Shown piece by piece: positions 45,303-54,889 of a stretch of DNA of 64,000 nucleotides. Within the stretch, counting starts at the first letter, position 1. Each line of letters opens with the position of its first letter. A program made the position numbers and the translations under genes. The notes under the pieces are model-generated. The model searched no databases. It saw only the letters and a program-made list of their open reading frames with translations, and was not told the origin of the DNA. The DNA is from Chitinophagaceae bacterium (GTDB lineage: Bacteria > Bacteroidota > Bacteroidia > Chitinophagales > Chitinophagaceae), in contig JADKAZ010000015.1 in the NCBI GenBank assembly GCA_016719015.1, positions 62,001 through 126,000 of the forward strand, written 5' to 3'.

Positions 45303-48249
45303 TTACTCTACCAGCACAAATGCTGCCCAGTAAAAAGGAGCATATTTCTTCCGCATATCGGCCTGTGCCTGTGTAAAGGCATCGTTGATGGTTTTTCCTT
45401 TCATCCAGTAATTATAAAACGTAGTCATTAGTTCGGCAGTCTCCTTATCAGGTACTTGCCACAAGCTTACGATCATCTTTTTTACACCTGCCATTTTAAA
45501 GGCTCGTTGCAAACCAAATACACCTTCGCTTCCTTTTACATCTCCTAGTGCTGTTTCGCAGGCACTGAGTACAACAAGTTCGGTGTTGCTTAAATTGAGT
45601 TGAGAAATTTCATAGGCTGTAGCTATTCCATCTTCTACTCCATCAATGGGTGTTTTACCGCTCCAGGCATAGTTACCGCCGGCTAATATTAAGCCGCTTC
45701 TTATTAATGGGTCATCGGCTAATGTGTAAGTATTTTCGTTGCTAAGATTGTTTTCCTTTCTTTTTTTATCGGGTTCGGGTAAAAAAGAAGCCGTGTGTGG
45801 CGATATGAAGTATTTGTGGCGAGTTGCCGCTGAGTGCTTTCAGGTTTTCTTCAGAAGCGGTTGTTTGAACAAATGAATTGGTAGAAATTTTATTAATATC
45901 AAATAATTGTTGAATCGTTTTTACTTCTTGTGCCGTTCCTGGCAGGCTGCTCCAGGTACCACCTCTTGTTCCCCGGTTTTGTGGAGTGTAAATATTTGAT
46001 GATACGTTTTCTGTTTTTGTTTTGCCTTTTACTATTTGCAAACTGTCTAAAGTAAATGCTGGCATCGCCAAATAAAGCAATATTCTGTGGTTTGCTATTT
46101 TGGTTTTCCTGTTCTCTTAATACTACTTGTCTTGTGCTGGTATATTGTTGTAGTTGGTATTTATCCATTAGTACCGTGGTGCTATCTACTGGCAAGGCAT
46201 GAAAAGCAATGCTGTATAATTTGCCTGCTGGGGAATAGCTTACTTTTTTTACTCCTTTTAGGTAAGGCTCTAATGGCTGCCAGATGAGTTTATATAATTC
46301 TGTGCCCAATGCGCCAGCGGTATTTTTATTTTTTACTTCTAAGCCCCGGTAAAATTTGCTTACCATAGCCGGTTGCTGTTGTTCCGGCACTATCAAATAA
46401 TTTTTGCAATTGTTTTTCTTCGAAGAGAGGAATGAAGAAGGGAACTGAATCGTTTTTCTTAAGATATAAGCCGCATACATTGTGCTATCCGTCCATTTTT
46501 TTGTATAGGTTAAATCGTACAAATTCAACTGCTACTTCTCATCTGTTTAAATTTTTTTCCTACTTCCTGCAAGTCGTATAGTTATTGCATCCTGTTTGTT
46601 ACTGAAACATAGAGGAACTCCGGATCAGTTTCTTTTCCAAATCTCTGCTTCTTTTCACTTCTTTTAAATCCTTGCTACGTTTTGAAACGGTAGAGAATAT
46701 TGCCTTGAAAAAAATCTTTATACTCAAGCCATTGATTATAATTTTCCTTTAATAAAGTGTCATTGACTTTGCCGCAACGACCTGAGCAGATTTTTGTATT
46801 GCTCAATATTAAACCTTTAAAAAATATTTGTGTGTTGCCTAAAAGGTTTTGCAAAACATCCTGAGATGCTTTTTGTAATTGTACAAAAAGCTATTACTAG
46901 TTTCCAAAATGACTAGTTTTGTTGTCTAAAGAGATTTTGCTTTTCATTTTCTGATAAGCTATAAAAATTTTTAATAAGGTTTTGCACAACAACCCTGTTA
47001 GTTTGAAGTCCAGAGGTTCAGCTTTATTATACCTACCCTTTTCGCATATAAATTTGCCCCATACTGTTCAATTCGGTGGCATAATTTCGGTGAGTTGTTC
47101 CCCAAACTTTTCCATATCTTATTTGCTGACAAGGAAAAGTCTTTCAGCTTCCCATTTTTCCTTGATAAAGTCCTTTAATTCGGCTTGAAAAAACGGCAAT
47201 TCAGCCTTTTCTCCTAAAACTTTCTCCGTATTTCTGTTCCGTTTGGATAATTTCTGCCTCTCAACTGCGGAAGAGCATATAATTCCGCAAGGCTATTCAG
47301 GCTCGGGTAAGATAGTTTTCACCCAGAACTTTTTAGCATCTCCATTGCCTGATAAAGCAACTGATTCCGCCTTTTCAAACTTGCCAAGCTTTTATATACA
47401 TTCGCAAGGTTATGTAAGCTCTGGCATAATCTGGATGTTTTTCACCCAATTGTTTTCAGTATTTACAGCAGTATGAGATAATGGTTTCGGCTTTCTCATA
47501 CTGACCTAAACTTCTATACAAATTCGCAAGCATATCCAAACTGAATGCATAAGATTTGTTTTCTTCACCTGCAACAGCTTTTAATATTTCCATTGCCAAA
47601 ACGGCTACTGGCTCCGCTTTCTCATATTGACCCATATGATCGTAGATGCCTGCCAGAGCAATTAGACTCTCAGCATATTCAGGATTACGTTCGCTCAAAT
47701 TATTTGCCTGAATTTTTACTAGATAAATATACTGGCTCCGCTTTTTCATATCGTCCTATAACTCAAAACAACTCTGCCAGGTTGCTCAGACTTCTCAAAT
47801 AAGATGAGTGATATTCCCCCAACACATTTTTTTTTATTCTAATGGCTTCTATAAGTAATGGTTCGGCTTTTTCATATTGATTCATCCGTCTATATAAGTT
47901 ACCCAGGTTATTAAGGCTTGCTCCGAAATCAGGATGGTTTTTGCCTAATACAGCTTCCCGTATTTTCATCCCTACCCGCAATAAATGAATCTGCTTTTTG
48001 ATATTGGCCCATTTCCTTTATAAAACAAACCCAGGTCATTTACTGCAACAGCAAAAACAGGATAGTTTCCCCTAATTGCTTTCTGGCTACTGCAACTGCT
48101 TTTTCAGAAATAGAAATTCCTTTTTCATACTCTCCAGCATTATAATATGTGTTTGCCAGTTTAATCAGATTATAATATTCCGTATTATTTTGTGCAGTGA
48201 TTATGTTACAGTAAAACAAAAAAAATAGTATAAAAAAAAGCCCTCTCAT
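45303..48249 (-). pseudogene. TPR-CHAT (caspase-like) exported protein, copy C, heavily frameshifted
   Basis: Restored, about 980 residues. The start at 48249 gives a signal peptide (MRGLFFILFFLFYCNIITAQ), followed by TPR pieces readable in 48.25-47.45 kb (SLNNLGNLYRRMNQYEKAEP), a poorly readable stretch at 47.4-46.55 kb, and a CHAT domain at 46.5-45.3 kb. The His motif LHIATHGFF and the Cys motif LVVLSACETALGD are both present. The CHAT DNA is nearly the same as copy B's, far closer than the TPR parts, which suggests recent duplication or gene conversion. It needs many one-base repairs, some outside homopolymers (near 46060 and 46373). Confidence 0.68.
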
Positions 48250-48311
48250 TTTTTTAATTCAATTTACCCAATCTTTTTGATGCTCTTATACCTTATAAAG
48301 GGTATTTTAAT

Positions 48312-48343
48312 AAAAAAGAGGCACATTCTTGCGCCTCTTTTTG
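48312..48343. terminator. Bidirectional terminator after asnS
   Basis: AAAAAGAGGC (48313-48322) pairs with GCCTCTTTTT (48333-48342) around a 10-base loop. Read on the minus strand it ends asnS; it separates asnS from CHAT copy C. Confidence 0.85.
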
Positions 48344-48364
48344 TCTTTTAACTTATTTCTTATC

Positions 48365-49803
48365 CTAAAACTCCGCACTTCCCGGTGTCCTCGGAAAAGC
48401 AATCACATCTCTTATATTCGTCATTCCTGTAACAAATTGCACCATCCGTTCAAAGCCTAATCCAAAGCCGGCATGGGGAACCGTACCGAAACGTCGAGTA
48501 TCGAGATACCACCAGAGTTCTTCCTCCGGTATATGCATTTCACTCATTCTTGCCAATAACAAGTCAAGCCGTTCTTCTCTTTGTGAGCCGCCGACTATTT
48601 CTCCAATGCCGGGAGCAAGAATGTCCATAGCGGCAACCGTTTTTCCATCATCATTCTGCCGCATGTAGAAAGCTTTTATCTCTTTGGGATAATTGGTCAG
48701 TATAACCGGTTTTTTAAAATGTTTTTCTACCAGATATCTTTCATGCTCACTTTGCAGGTCCATGCCCCAACCAGTAATGGGATATTGAAATTTCTTTTTC
48801 TTATTATGATTACTCTCTCTTAATATCTCTATCGCTTCGGTATAAGTGAGGCGTTCAAAATTATTGTTGAGTACAAATTCTAATTTCTCCATCAACCCCA
48901 TTTCACTCCGCTTGTCCTGCGGCAATTGTTTTTCCTCATCGGCTAAACGTTGTGCCAGGAATTCGAGATCCTCTTTATTATTATCAATGGCGTATTTAAT
49001 AAGATACTTGATAAACTCTTCGGCAAGGTTAGCGTTGTCTTCTAAATCATTAAACGCCATTTCTGGTTCTATCATCCAGAATTCGGCCAGGTGTCTTGCT
49101 GTGTTACTGTTCTCTGCACGGAAGGTGGGACCAAATGTATAAATATCACCAAAAGCAGTTGCGCCGAGTTCTCCTTCTAATTGTCCGCTAACAGTGAGGT
49201 TGCTTGCTTTTCCAAAAAAGTCTTTCGAAAAATCTACGGCCCCTTCTTCGGTTCTTGGTGTTTATCAAAAGGCAGTGTTGTTACTTTAAACATTTCACCG
49301 GCACCTTCAGCATCGCTGGCGGTAATGATAGGGGTATGCATGTACACAAACCCTTTATCATTAAAAAATTTATGAACAGCAAAAGCCAGTGCATGGCGTA
49401 CACGGAATACTGAGCCAAACGTATTGGTACGAAAACGTAAGTGAGCTATCTCCCGTAAGAATTCAAGACTATGCTTCTTTGGTTGCAGCGGATAAATTTC
49501 TGCATCACTATCGCCGAGGATCTCAATAGCTGTTGCTTTCAGATCCATTTTTTGACCCTTGCCTAAGGACGGAATAACCGTACCTGTTACTTTCAGCGAA
49601 GCCGAAGTGGTAATTCTTTTCAGCAAGTCGTCGTCCTGGCTGCCCAGTTCCACCACCACCTGTATATTATTATTGGTGCTGCCGTCATTCAACGCTATAA
49701 ACTGGTTGTTGCGAAAGGTTCTCACCCAACCCATTACTGTTACTTCCTGCCCGGTAGGTTCTTGTGCCAGCAGCTCTTTGATCTTGATTCGTTTGTTGAA
49801 CAT
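48365..49803 (-). CDS. asnS: Asparaginyl-tRNA synthetase, with one frameshift
   Basis: This class II aminoacyl-tRNA synthetase charges tRNA-Asn. The N-terminal OB-fold starts MFNKRIKIKELLAQ (the longer frame from 49872 has no homology). The core continues to class II motif 3 GFGLGFERMVQFVTG and the end NIRDVIAFPRTPGSAEF. The frame breaks near 49261: as written it reads DKHQEPKKGP-stop. Adding one A to the AAA there gives DKTPRTEEGAVDFSKDFFG and joins both halves into about 480 residues, the normal length. Because this enzyme is normally essential, the break is most probably a sequencing error. A TACCTTTG box lies 20 bases upstream. Confidence 0.93.
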
Positions 49804-49822
49804 ATTTTTCTTTTTGCGAGGG

Positions 49823-49830
49823 CAAAGGTA
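49823..49830 (-). promoter_or_regulatory. Bacteroidota -7 box (TACCTTTG) for asnS
   Basis: Exact TAnnTTTG match on the minus strand, 20 bases before the ATG at 49803. It excludes the longer upstream start. Confidence 0.5.
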
Positions 49831-50181
49831 AAACATGAAGTGCAGGTTGGGTAAGGATTTCTGTTCTGTCAAAAAAATGCCTTATTCCATATTTAATATA
49901 AGAACGGCAGTTTGCAAAAGCTCTTGCAATTTGATTTACCATGCGATCAGACCCTGGTCCCAGTTCAGGCGTTGCTGGATATCCAAAAACCGAAAACCGC
50001 CTAAAATTTTTGATTTTCCCGATTTAAGCGTATAATTGCACTGGAAAGAGGCTGATAAACATAGTTCTCCCAGACAGTTTTCCCTTTATTTACCCGCCGA
50101 TTTCATTCAACAAAAACTCAAACTTTTTTTCAGATCTCAAGATTGTTCACTACGAGTTGTGACTAACATCAAGAATTTTAT
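49831..50181. other. Intergenic space between asnS and rho
   Basis: About 350 bases between divergent genes. I see no gene or strong hairpin. It includes the presumed rho leader (about 50100-50181); Rho leaders are often autoregulated, but no site can be read by eye. Confidence 0.5.
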
Positions 50182-51840
50182 ATGTACGATATTCTCCAAC
50201 TGAACGATATGCTCGTTCCTGAACTGCTGGACATTGCCGAGCAGCTTAAAATACCAAATGCCAAAAAGCTGAACAAACAAGACCTTGTTTATAAGATACT
50301 TGACAGCCAGGCTATTGCCGGTGCCAAAGGTGCCAAGCCCACCGATGATGGCAAGCGGAAGCGCATCATAAAAACCAACTCCAGTACCGGCGGCAGCGAA
50401 GAAGCCGTAGTGGAAAGTGATGAGGAAGAAAAGACAATCATTAAAAAACCCAATATGCCTCCTAAAAAAGAAGAAAGGACCCCGATAAAAAGGGCCCGCA
50501 AGAAACCCGAAGAGAAAGAAGCTGAAATTGCTGTAGAAAATACAGCCGAAGCACAACCTGCCGCACCGACTGCTGAGCAGGAAAATGGAAATAAAGCCGA
50601 AAGCCAGTTGGCCCAGGTTTTTTCGAATGATGGCAACCAGCAATCACCAGAAAATCCTTCCGGTGCCGGACAGAATAAATTTTATCCGCCCCGCCGTGAC
50701 CAGCCGCAACAATTCAATGTAGAGTTTGATGGTGTTATATTGGGTGAGGGTGTATTAGAAATGATGCCTGATGGTTATGGCTTCCTCCGCTCTTCTGATT
50801 ATAATTATTTATCCTCTCCGGATGATGTATACGTTTCTCCCTCACAGATAAAATTATTCGGATTAAAAACCGGTGATACTGTTCATGGTGCTGTTCGTCC
50901 GCCGAAAGAAGGAGAGAAATATTTTGCGTTATTAAAAGTAGATACCATTAATGGTAAGAGCCCCGAAGAAGTAAGGGACCGGGTACCTTTTGATTACCTG
51001 ACACCGCTATTCCCGTATGAAAAGTTGAATTTATTTACAACACCTTCTGATTATTCTACCCGCATTATGGATCTCTTTACACCAATTGGTAAAGGACAGC
51101 GGGGATTGATAGTAGCACAACCAAAAACAGGTAAGACCATGTTGTTGAAAGCAGTGGCCAATGCTATTGCTGCCAACCATCCGGAATGTTACCTGATGGT
51201 AGTGCTGGTCGATGAACGTCCGGAAGAGGTGACTGATATGGAACGCAGTATTAAAGGTGAAGTAATTGCTTCCACCTTTGATGAACCAGCTGAAAAACAT
51301 GTAAAGGTTTCTACGATCGCATTACAAAAAGCAAAACGGTTGGTAGAGTGCGGTCATGATGTAGTTATATTATTAGATTCCATCACCCGTTTGGCAAGAG
51401 CACATAATACAGTAGCTCCGTCCTCCGGTAAAGTTTTATCCGGCGGTGTGGAAGCTAATGCGATGCAAAAACCAAAACAGTTTTTTGGTGCAGCCCGTAA
51501 AATTGAACATGGCGGATCCTTAACGATCATTGCTACTGCTCTGGTTGATACCGGAAGTAAAATGGATGAGGTGATTTTTGAAGAATTTAAAGGAACCGGT
51601 AACATGGAACTGCAGCTGGAACGTCGTTTGTCTAATAAACGTATCTATCCTGCAATCGACCTGGTGGCGAGTTCTACCCGCCGTGATGATCTACTACTTG
51701 AAAAAGATGTATTGCAGCGGATGAACCTGCTCCGTGTTTTCCTGACTGATATGAATGCAGAAGAAGCGATGAGAGAGTTACAGAACCGGATGAAGGGAAC
51801 AAAGAGCAATGAGGAGTTCCTTGCTTCGATGAACAGGTAG
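50182..51840 (+). CDS. rho: Transcription termination factor Rho
   Basis: This 552-residue hexameric RNA helicase terminates transcription. An N-terminal Rho_N helical domain (LLDIAEQLKIPNAKKLNKQDLVYKIL) is followed by a low-complexity, charged and Gln/Ala/Pro-rich insertion (about 45-170). That insertion is typical of Bacteroidota Rho and accounts for the extra length over the 419-residue E. coli protein. A cold-shock RNA-binding domain (GYGFLRSSDYNY) and the ATPase core follow, with Walker A QPKTGKTML and the motif LLDSITRLARA. The frame is intact, unlike many neighbours. A strong terminator follows. Confidence 0.97.
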   Translation: MYDILQLNDMLVPELLDIAEQLKIPNAKKLNKQDLVYKILDSQAIAGAKGAKPTDDGKRKRIIKTNSSTGGSEEAVVESDEEEKTIIKKPNMPPKKEERTPIKRARKKPEEKEAEIAVENTAEAQPAAPTAEQENGNKAESQLAQVFSNDGNQQSPENPSGAGQNKFYPPRRDQPQQFNVEFDGVILGEGVLEMMPDGYGFLRSSDYNYLSSPDDVYVSPSQIKLFGLKTGDTVHGAVRPPKEGEKYFALLKVDTINGKSPEEVRDRVPFDYLTPLFPYEKLNLFTTPSDYSTRIMDLFTPIGKGQRGLIVAQPKTGKTMLLKAVANAIAANHPECYLMVVLVDERPEEVTDMERSIKGEVIASTFDEPAEKHVKVSTIALQKAKRLVECGHDVVILLDSITRLARAHNTVAPSSGKVLSGGVEANAMQKPKQFFGAARKIEHGGSLTIIATALVDTGSKMDEVIFEEFKGTGNMELQLERRLSNKRIYPAIDLVASSTRRDDLLLEKDVLQRMNLLRVFLTDMNAEEAMRELQNRMKGTKSNEEFLASMNR

Positions 51841-51880
51841 ATCTGAAGATAATTATAGGCAGATATGCAAATGAATACAG

Positions 51881-51907
51881 GCCGCTTCTTTCTGGAGCGG
51901 CTTTTTT
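51881..51907 (+). terminator. Rho-independent terminator after rho
   Basis: GCCGCT (51881-51886) pairs with AGCGGC (51896-51901), followed by six T. Confidence 0.85.
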
Positions 51908-51926
51908 ATTTTAATAATGCAATCAT

Positions 51927-51962
51927 TTTCAAATTAGCTAATTTGCTAACCGGCTAATTATA
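51927..51962. repeat. AT-rich palindromic element before mnmH
   Basis: AAATTAGCTAATTT is palindromic and is followed by GCTAACCGGCTAATTA, which repeats the TTAGC/GCTAA motif. It fills the short gap between the rho terminator and the mnmH ATG at 51964. It may be a mobile or repetitive intergenic element. Confidence 0.45.
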
Positions 51963-51963
51963 T

Positions 51964-53105
51964 ATGGCAATAGAAAAATTACATATTGAAAAATTCCTGG
52001 AACTGGCAAAACAACATCCTGTTGTAGATGTCCGTTCGCCGGGAGAGTATGCTCATGCACATATACCCGGTGCATATTCATTGCCTTTGTTTACTGATGA
52101 AGAAAGAAAACTTGTTGGTACTGCCTATAAACAACAAAGCCGTGAACAAGCCATTAAGATTGGATTGGATTTTTTTGGTGGAAAGATGAGGAAGATGGTG
52201 GAGGAAGTTGAAGTTTGTCAGAGTCAAGAGTCAAAGTCCGCAAGGCCACTCAACTCAAAACTCAGCACTCAAAAACTGTTCTTGTACATTGCTGGAGAGG
52301 CGGCATGCGGAGTGCTGGTGTTGCGTGGCTATTGGATTTGTATGGCTTCAAAGTCTATACACTTGTTGGTGGTTATAAAAAATTCCGCAACTATGTACTG
52401 GACACTTTCAGTCTGCCGTTCAATTTAAAAATACTCGGCGGTTATACCGGATCAGGAAAAACAGAATTATTAAAAACATTGAAGGAAAAAGGGGAAACGA
52501 TCGTTGACCTTGAAGGCATCGCCGGCCACAAAGGCTCAGCTTTTGGCAATATCGGTCTGCCGAAGCAGCCAGGACAAGAGATGTTTGAGAATATTCTGGC
52601 ACAGGAGCTGCGCAGCAAATCAATAGTCAATAGTGAATTGTCAATACAAGGCGACCCCCATTCACCATTCACTACTCACTATTCACCAATTTGGCTCGAA
52701 GATGAAAGCCAGCGAATCGGCCAGGTTAATATCCCCCATGAACTCTGGAAAAACATGCGGCAGTCGCCAGTATATTTTCTTGACATCCCTTTTGAGGAAC
52801 GGCTAAAACATATTGTGCAGGAATATGGTCAATTAGACCCCGAAATGGTAGCCGATGCGATTGGCCGGATTTCGCAAAAATTGGGTCATTTGAACGCAAA
52901 AACGGCCATTTTATGCCTAAAAGAGGGCAAAATCACCGAAAGTTTCGACATTTTGCTCAAATACTATGACAAGCATTATTTCAAGTCTTTACACAATCGG
53001 GAAGGGATAAATTCGTTATTACATACAGTTGATTGTAAATCCGTAATCCCTGAAAATGCCGACCTGCTTACCCGTACTGCCCAATATCAGCCTGAAAAAC
53101 TTTAA
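51964..53105 (+). CDS. mnmH: tRNA 2-selenouridine synthase, one frameshift, two in-frame palindromic insertions
   Basis: This enzyme (MnmH, also SelU or YbbB) replaces sulfur by selenium at the wobble uridine of tRNAs, using selenophosphate from SelD, whose gene lies 1.8 kb downstream. The N-terminal rhodanese domain (VVDVRSPGEYAHAHIPGA) has its catalytic Cys in LVHCWRGGMRSAGV; the P-loop domain has GGYTGSGKTELL. The frame changes near 52271: adding one A to the run of five A joins the two pieces. Two segments have no counterpart in the family and match palindromic DNA: about 20 residues after VEEVE (52217-52270) and about 22 after LRSKS (52621-52692). Restored length is about 380 residues. 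Confidence 0.9.
52217..52270. repeat. Imperfect palindromic insertion 1 inside mnmH
   Basis: The left side is built of GAGTCAA-type repeats (52217-52238), the centre is CGCAAGGCC, and the right side is built of ACTCAA-type repeats (52248-52270). It is translated between the rhodanese strand and the catalytic loop of MnmH. Confidence 0.6.
52621..52692. repeat. Imperfect palindromic insertion 2 inside mnmH
   Basis: The left arm has CAATAGTCAATAGTGAATTG (52621-52640), the centre is CAAGGCGACCCCC (52647-52659), and the right arm repeats ATTCAC-type units (52660-52692). It is translated in frame without a stop. Confidence 0.65.
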
Positions 53106-54783
53106 GCTAACCGTCCTGCTTTTATTATCCCCCCTTTTCTTTTTTGGACAAACCCTTACCGGTCTCTGGACAGGAGCATTGAGTAATGACAGCACCACGA
53201 TCAGAAAAGACCAGTCGTTTGAAATTGCATTGACCGAGTATAAAGGAAAAGTGTATGGATATTCCCGCAGCGAATTTATTGTTGATGATACGTTGTACTA
53301 TGTGGTGAAAAGAGTGAAAGGAACTATTGAAGAAGATATCTGTGAAGTGAGTGATGAAGAAATTATTGCGTACAATTTTCGTGGCAAGCTTGATAAGGGA
53401 ATAAAAGTAACCAGCATCTTTCGGAGAAATCAAAACGACAGCACCTGGTATCTGGATGGAACCTGGAAAACCAATTCCACAAAAAAATATTATTCCGTTA
53501 CCGGAAAAGTAAATCTGGCGGAAGAAAAAGACTTAACCGCATCCAAAATATTTCCGCACCTGGAAGAATTAAATCTTGCTGATGGTATTGCCTTTTATAA
53601 AGAACGGAAAGAAACTCCATCGACTGTACGGTATGTAAAGCCGGAAAAAATAAAAACGGAATACTCCACGAAGCTGGACCAGCTTTCGCTTTCCGCTGAT
53701 GTTGCAATAGCAGTAGCAAAGCCAAATTTAGAAAGAGCAGAGGCAAGCCCCGTTCCGGCAATAGCGGCTGCTGAAACAAGTAAACCCAATGACGCCATTC
53801 CTATACCCACCGATGCAAACACTGCTATAGCATCAACAGAAAATAAAGACCAAGATGTTACTGTAGAAAAAAAACCAATTGCAGAGATATCATCAAAAGA
53901 AATAAAAAAGATTGATGCCGGCTCAGTTTCACTAACAACACAGGCCTCTGACAAAACAATTGCACAGCATAAAGTGCCGGTCGCAACCAGAACTTCCGAA
54001 AAAAATACTGTTGATGTTGCAATGACTACCGCAGCAAATAATGTAACGAAAGAAAAGGCTACGCCGGTAGTAGCGAAAAATAATGCGACAACTCAACCTG
54101 CCGCAACAGCCAACAAACAAATAAAAACAGAGCTGGTGGCAAAGAGCACTGTAACCCAACAAGCTCCGGTTGTTGTAAAGCAAACTGATAATAAGCCGAA
54201 ACAAACTCAAACAGATACAAAGAGTGTCGTCAAAACAAACAATCCTGTTCCAACAAAGCCAATCACTGAAACAAAAAAAGAGGATGTGGCTTCAACAAGT
54301 CCTGTTAAAACAAATGCAGTTGCTGCAAATACTCCTGTTCAGGAAAAGAAAGAAGTAAAAGCAGCACCTGTTATGGCGTCTGTAATTCCCGAAACAAAGA
54401 AACCAGCTATTGATATACTGGCAAAGTCTGCAGTGATTGCGGGAAGAAAATCAGAGTTCTCACAAGTAGTGAGTTTCAAATCGGACAGTCTTGAATTATC
54501 GCTGTATGATAACGGGGAAATTGACGGTGATACTGTAAGTGTATTTATGAATGGTGAAGTAGTGCTTTCCAAACAAGGATTAAAATCAAGTGCGATTAAA
54601 AAGACTATTTATATTATTCCCGGCAATGAAGACTTTACCCTGGTCTTATTTGCTGAAAACCTCGGAAGATATCCCCCCAACACCGGCCTGCTGGTAGTGC
54701 ATGATGGTGAAGATGTTTATAACCTTCGTTTTAGTTCCGACTTTCAAAAAAGTACGGGGATTGTTTTCCGGAGAAAGAAATAG
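53056..54783 (+). CDS. Exported low-complexity protein between mnmH and selD
   Basis: This 575-residue protein of no recognised function has a hydrophobic N-terminus (KLTVLLLLSPLFFFGQ), so it is exported. An N-terminal beta-rich domain (TGLWTGALSNDSTTIRKDQ, about 30-150) is followed by a long Ala/Thr/Lys/Pro/Val-rich linker (about 210-460). The C-terminal beta-domain (LSLYDNGEIDGDTVSVF, LFAENLGRYPPNTGLLVVHD) has a composition and motif order that I have seen in Bacteroidota surface proteins. The start at 53056 overlaps mnmH by 50 bases and no later ATG fits, so it is uncertain. The long linker suggests a span across the envelope or wall. Confidence 0.75.
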   Translation: MPTCLPVLPNISLKNFKLTVLLLLSPLFFFGQTLTGLWTGALSNDSTTIRKDQSFEIALTEYKGKVYGYSRSEFIVDDTLYYVVKRVKGTIEEDICEVSDEEIIAYNFRGKLDKGIKVTSIFRRNQNDSTWYLDGTWKTNSTKKYYSVTGKVNLAEEKDLTASKIFPHLEELNLADGIAFYKERKETPSTVRYVKPEKIKTEYSTKLDQLSLSADVAIAVAKPNLERAEASPVPAIAAAETSKPNDAIPIPTDANTAIASTENKDQDVTVEKKPIAEISSKEIKKIDAGSVSLTTQASDKTIAQHKVPVATRTSEKNTVDVAMTTAANNVTKEKATPVVAKNNATTQPAATANKQIKTELVAKSTVTQQAPVVVKQTDNKPKQTQTDTKSVVKTNNPVPTKPITETKKEDVASTSPVKTNAVAANTPVQEKKEVKAAPVMASVIPETKKPAIDILAKSAVIAGRKSEFSQVVSFKSDSLELSLYDNGEIDGDTVSVFMNGEVVLSKQGLKSSAIKKTIYIIPGNEDFTLVLFAENLGRYPPNTGLLVVHDGEDVYNLRFSSDFQKSTGIVFRRKK

Positions 54784-54787
54784 TTTT

Positions 54788-54857
54788 TGTAACCGCTGAG
54801 ATGCAGAGGCGCAGAGTTCCTTGCGATCTGTCTAAGTCTCCACGCCTCTGCCGTTAT
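54788..54857. repeat. Palindromic intergenic repeat (AACCGC...GCAGAGGCG type) before selD
   Basis: A left segment with GCAGAGGCGCAGAG (54803-54816) faces CTCCACGCCTCTGC near 54838-54851, bounded by TAACC and GTTA. It is the layout of a widespread dispersed repeat known from many bacteria; assignment to that family is by pattern only. Confidence 0.55.
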
Positions 54858-54889
54858 TTTCTCTCCCTTAATTATCCGAGATTTGGGGA

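Noticed and set aside
49804..49872. 23-residue N-terminal extension of asnS
   Set aside because: It spans a TACCTTTG promoter box and has no homology; the synthetase begins at MFNKRIKIKE.
53595..53954. Minus-strand frame of 119 residues within the low-complexity gene
   Set aside because: It is Ser/Ala-rich, as expected of the reverse of an Ala/Thr/Lys linker, with no motif of its own.
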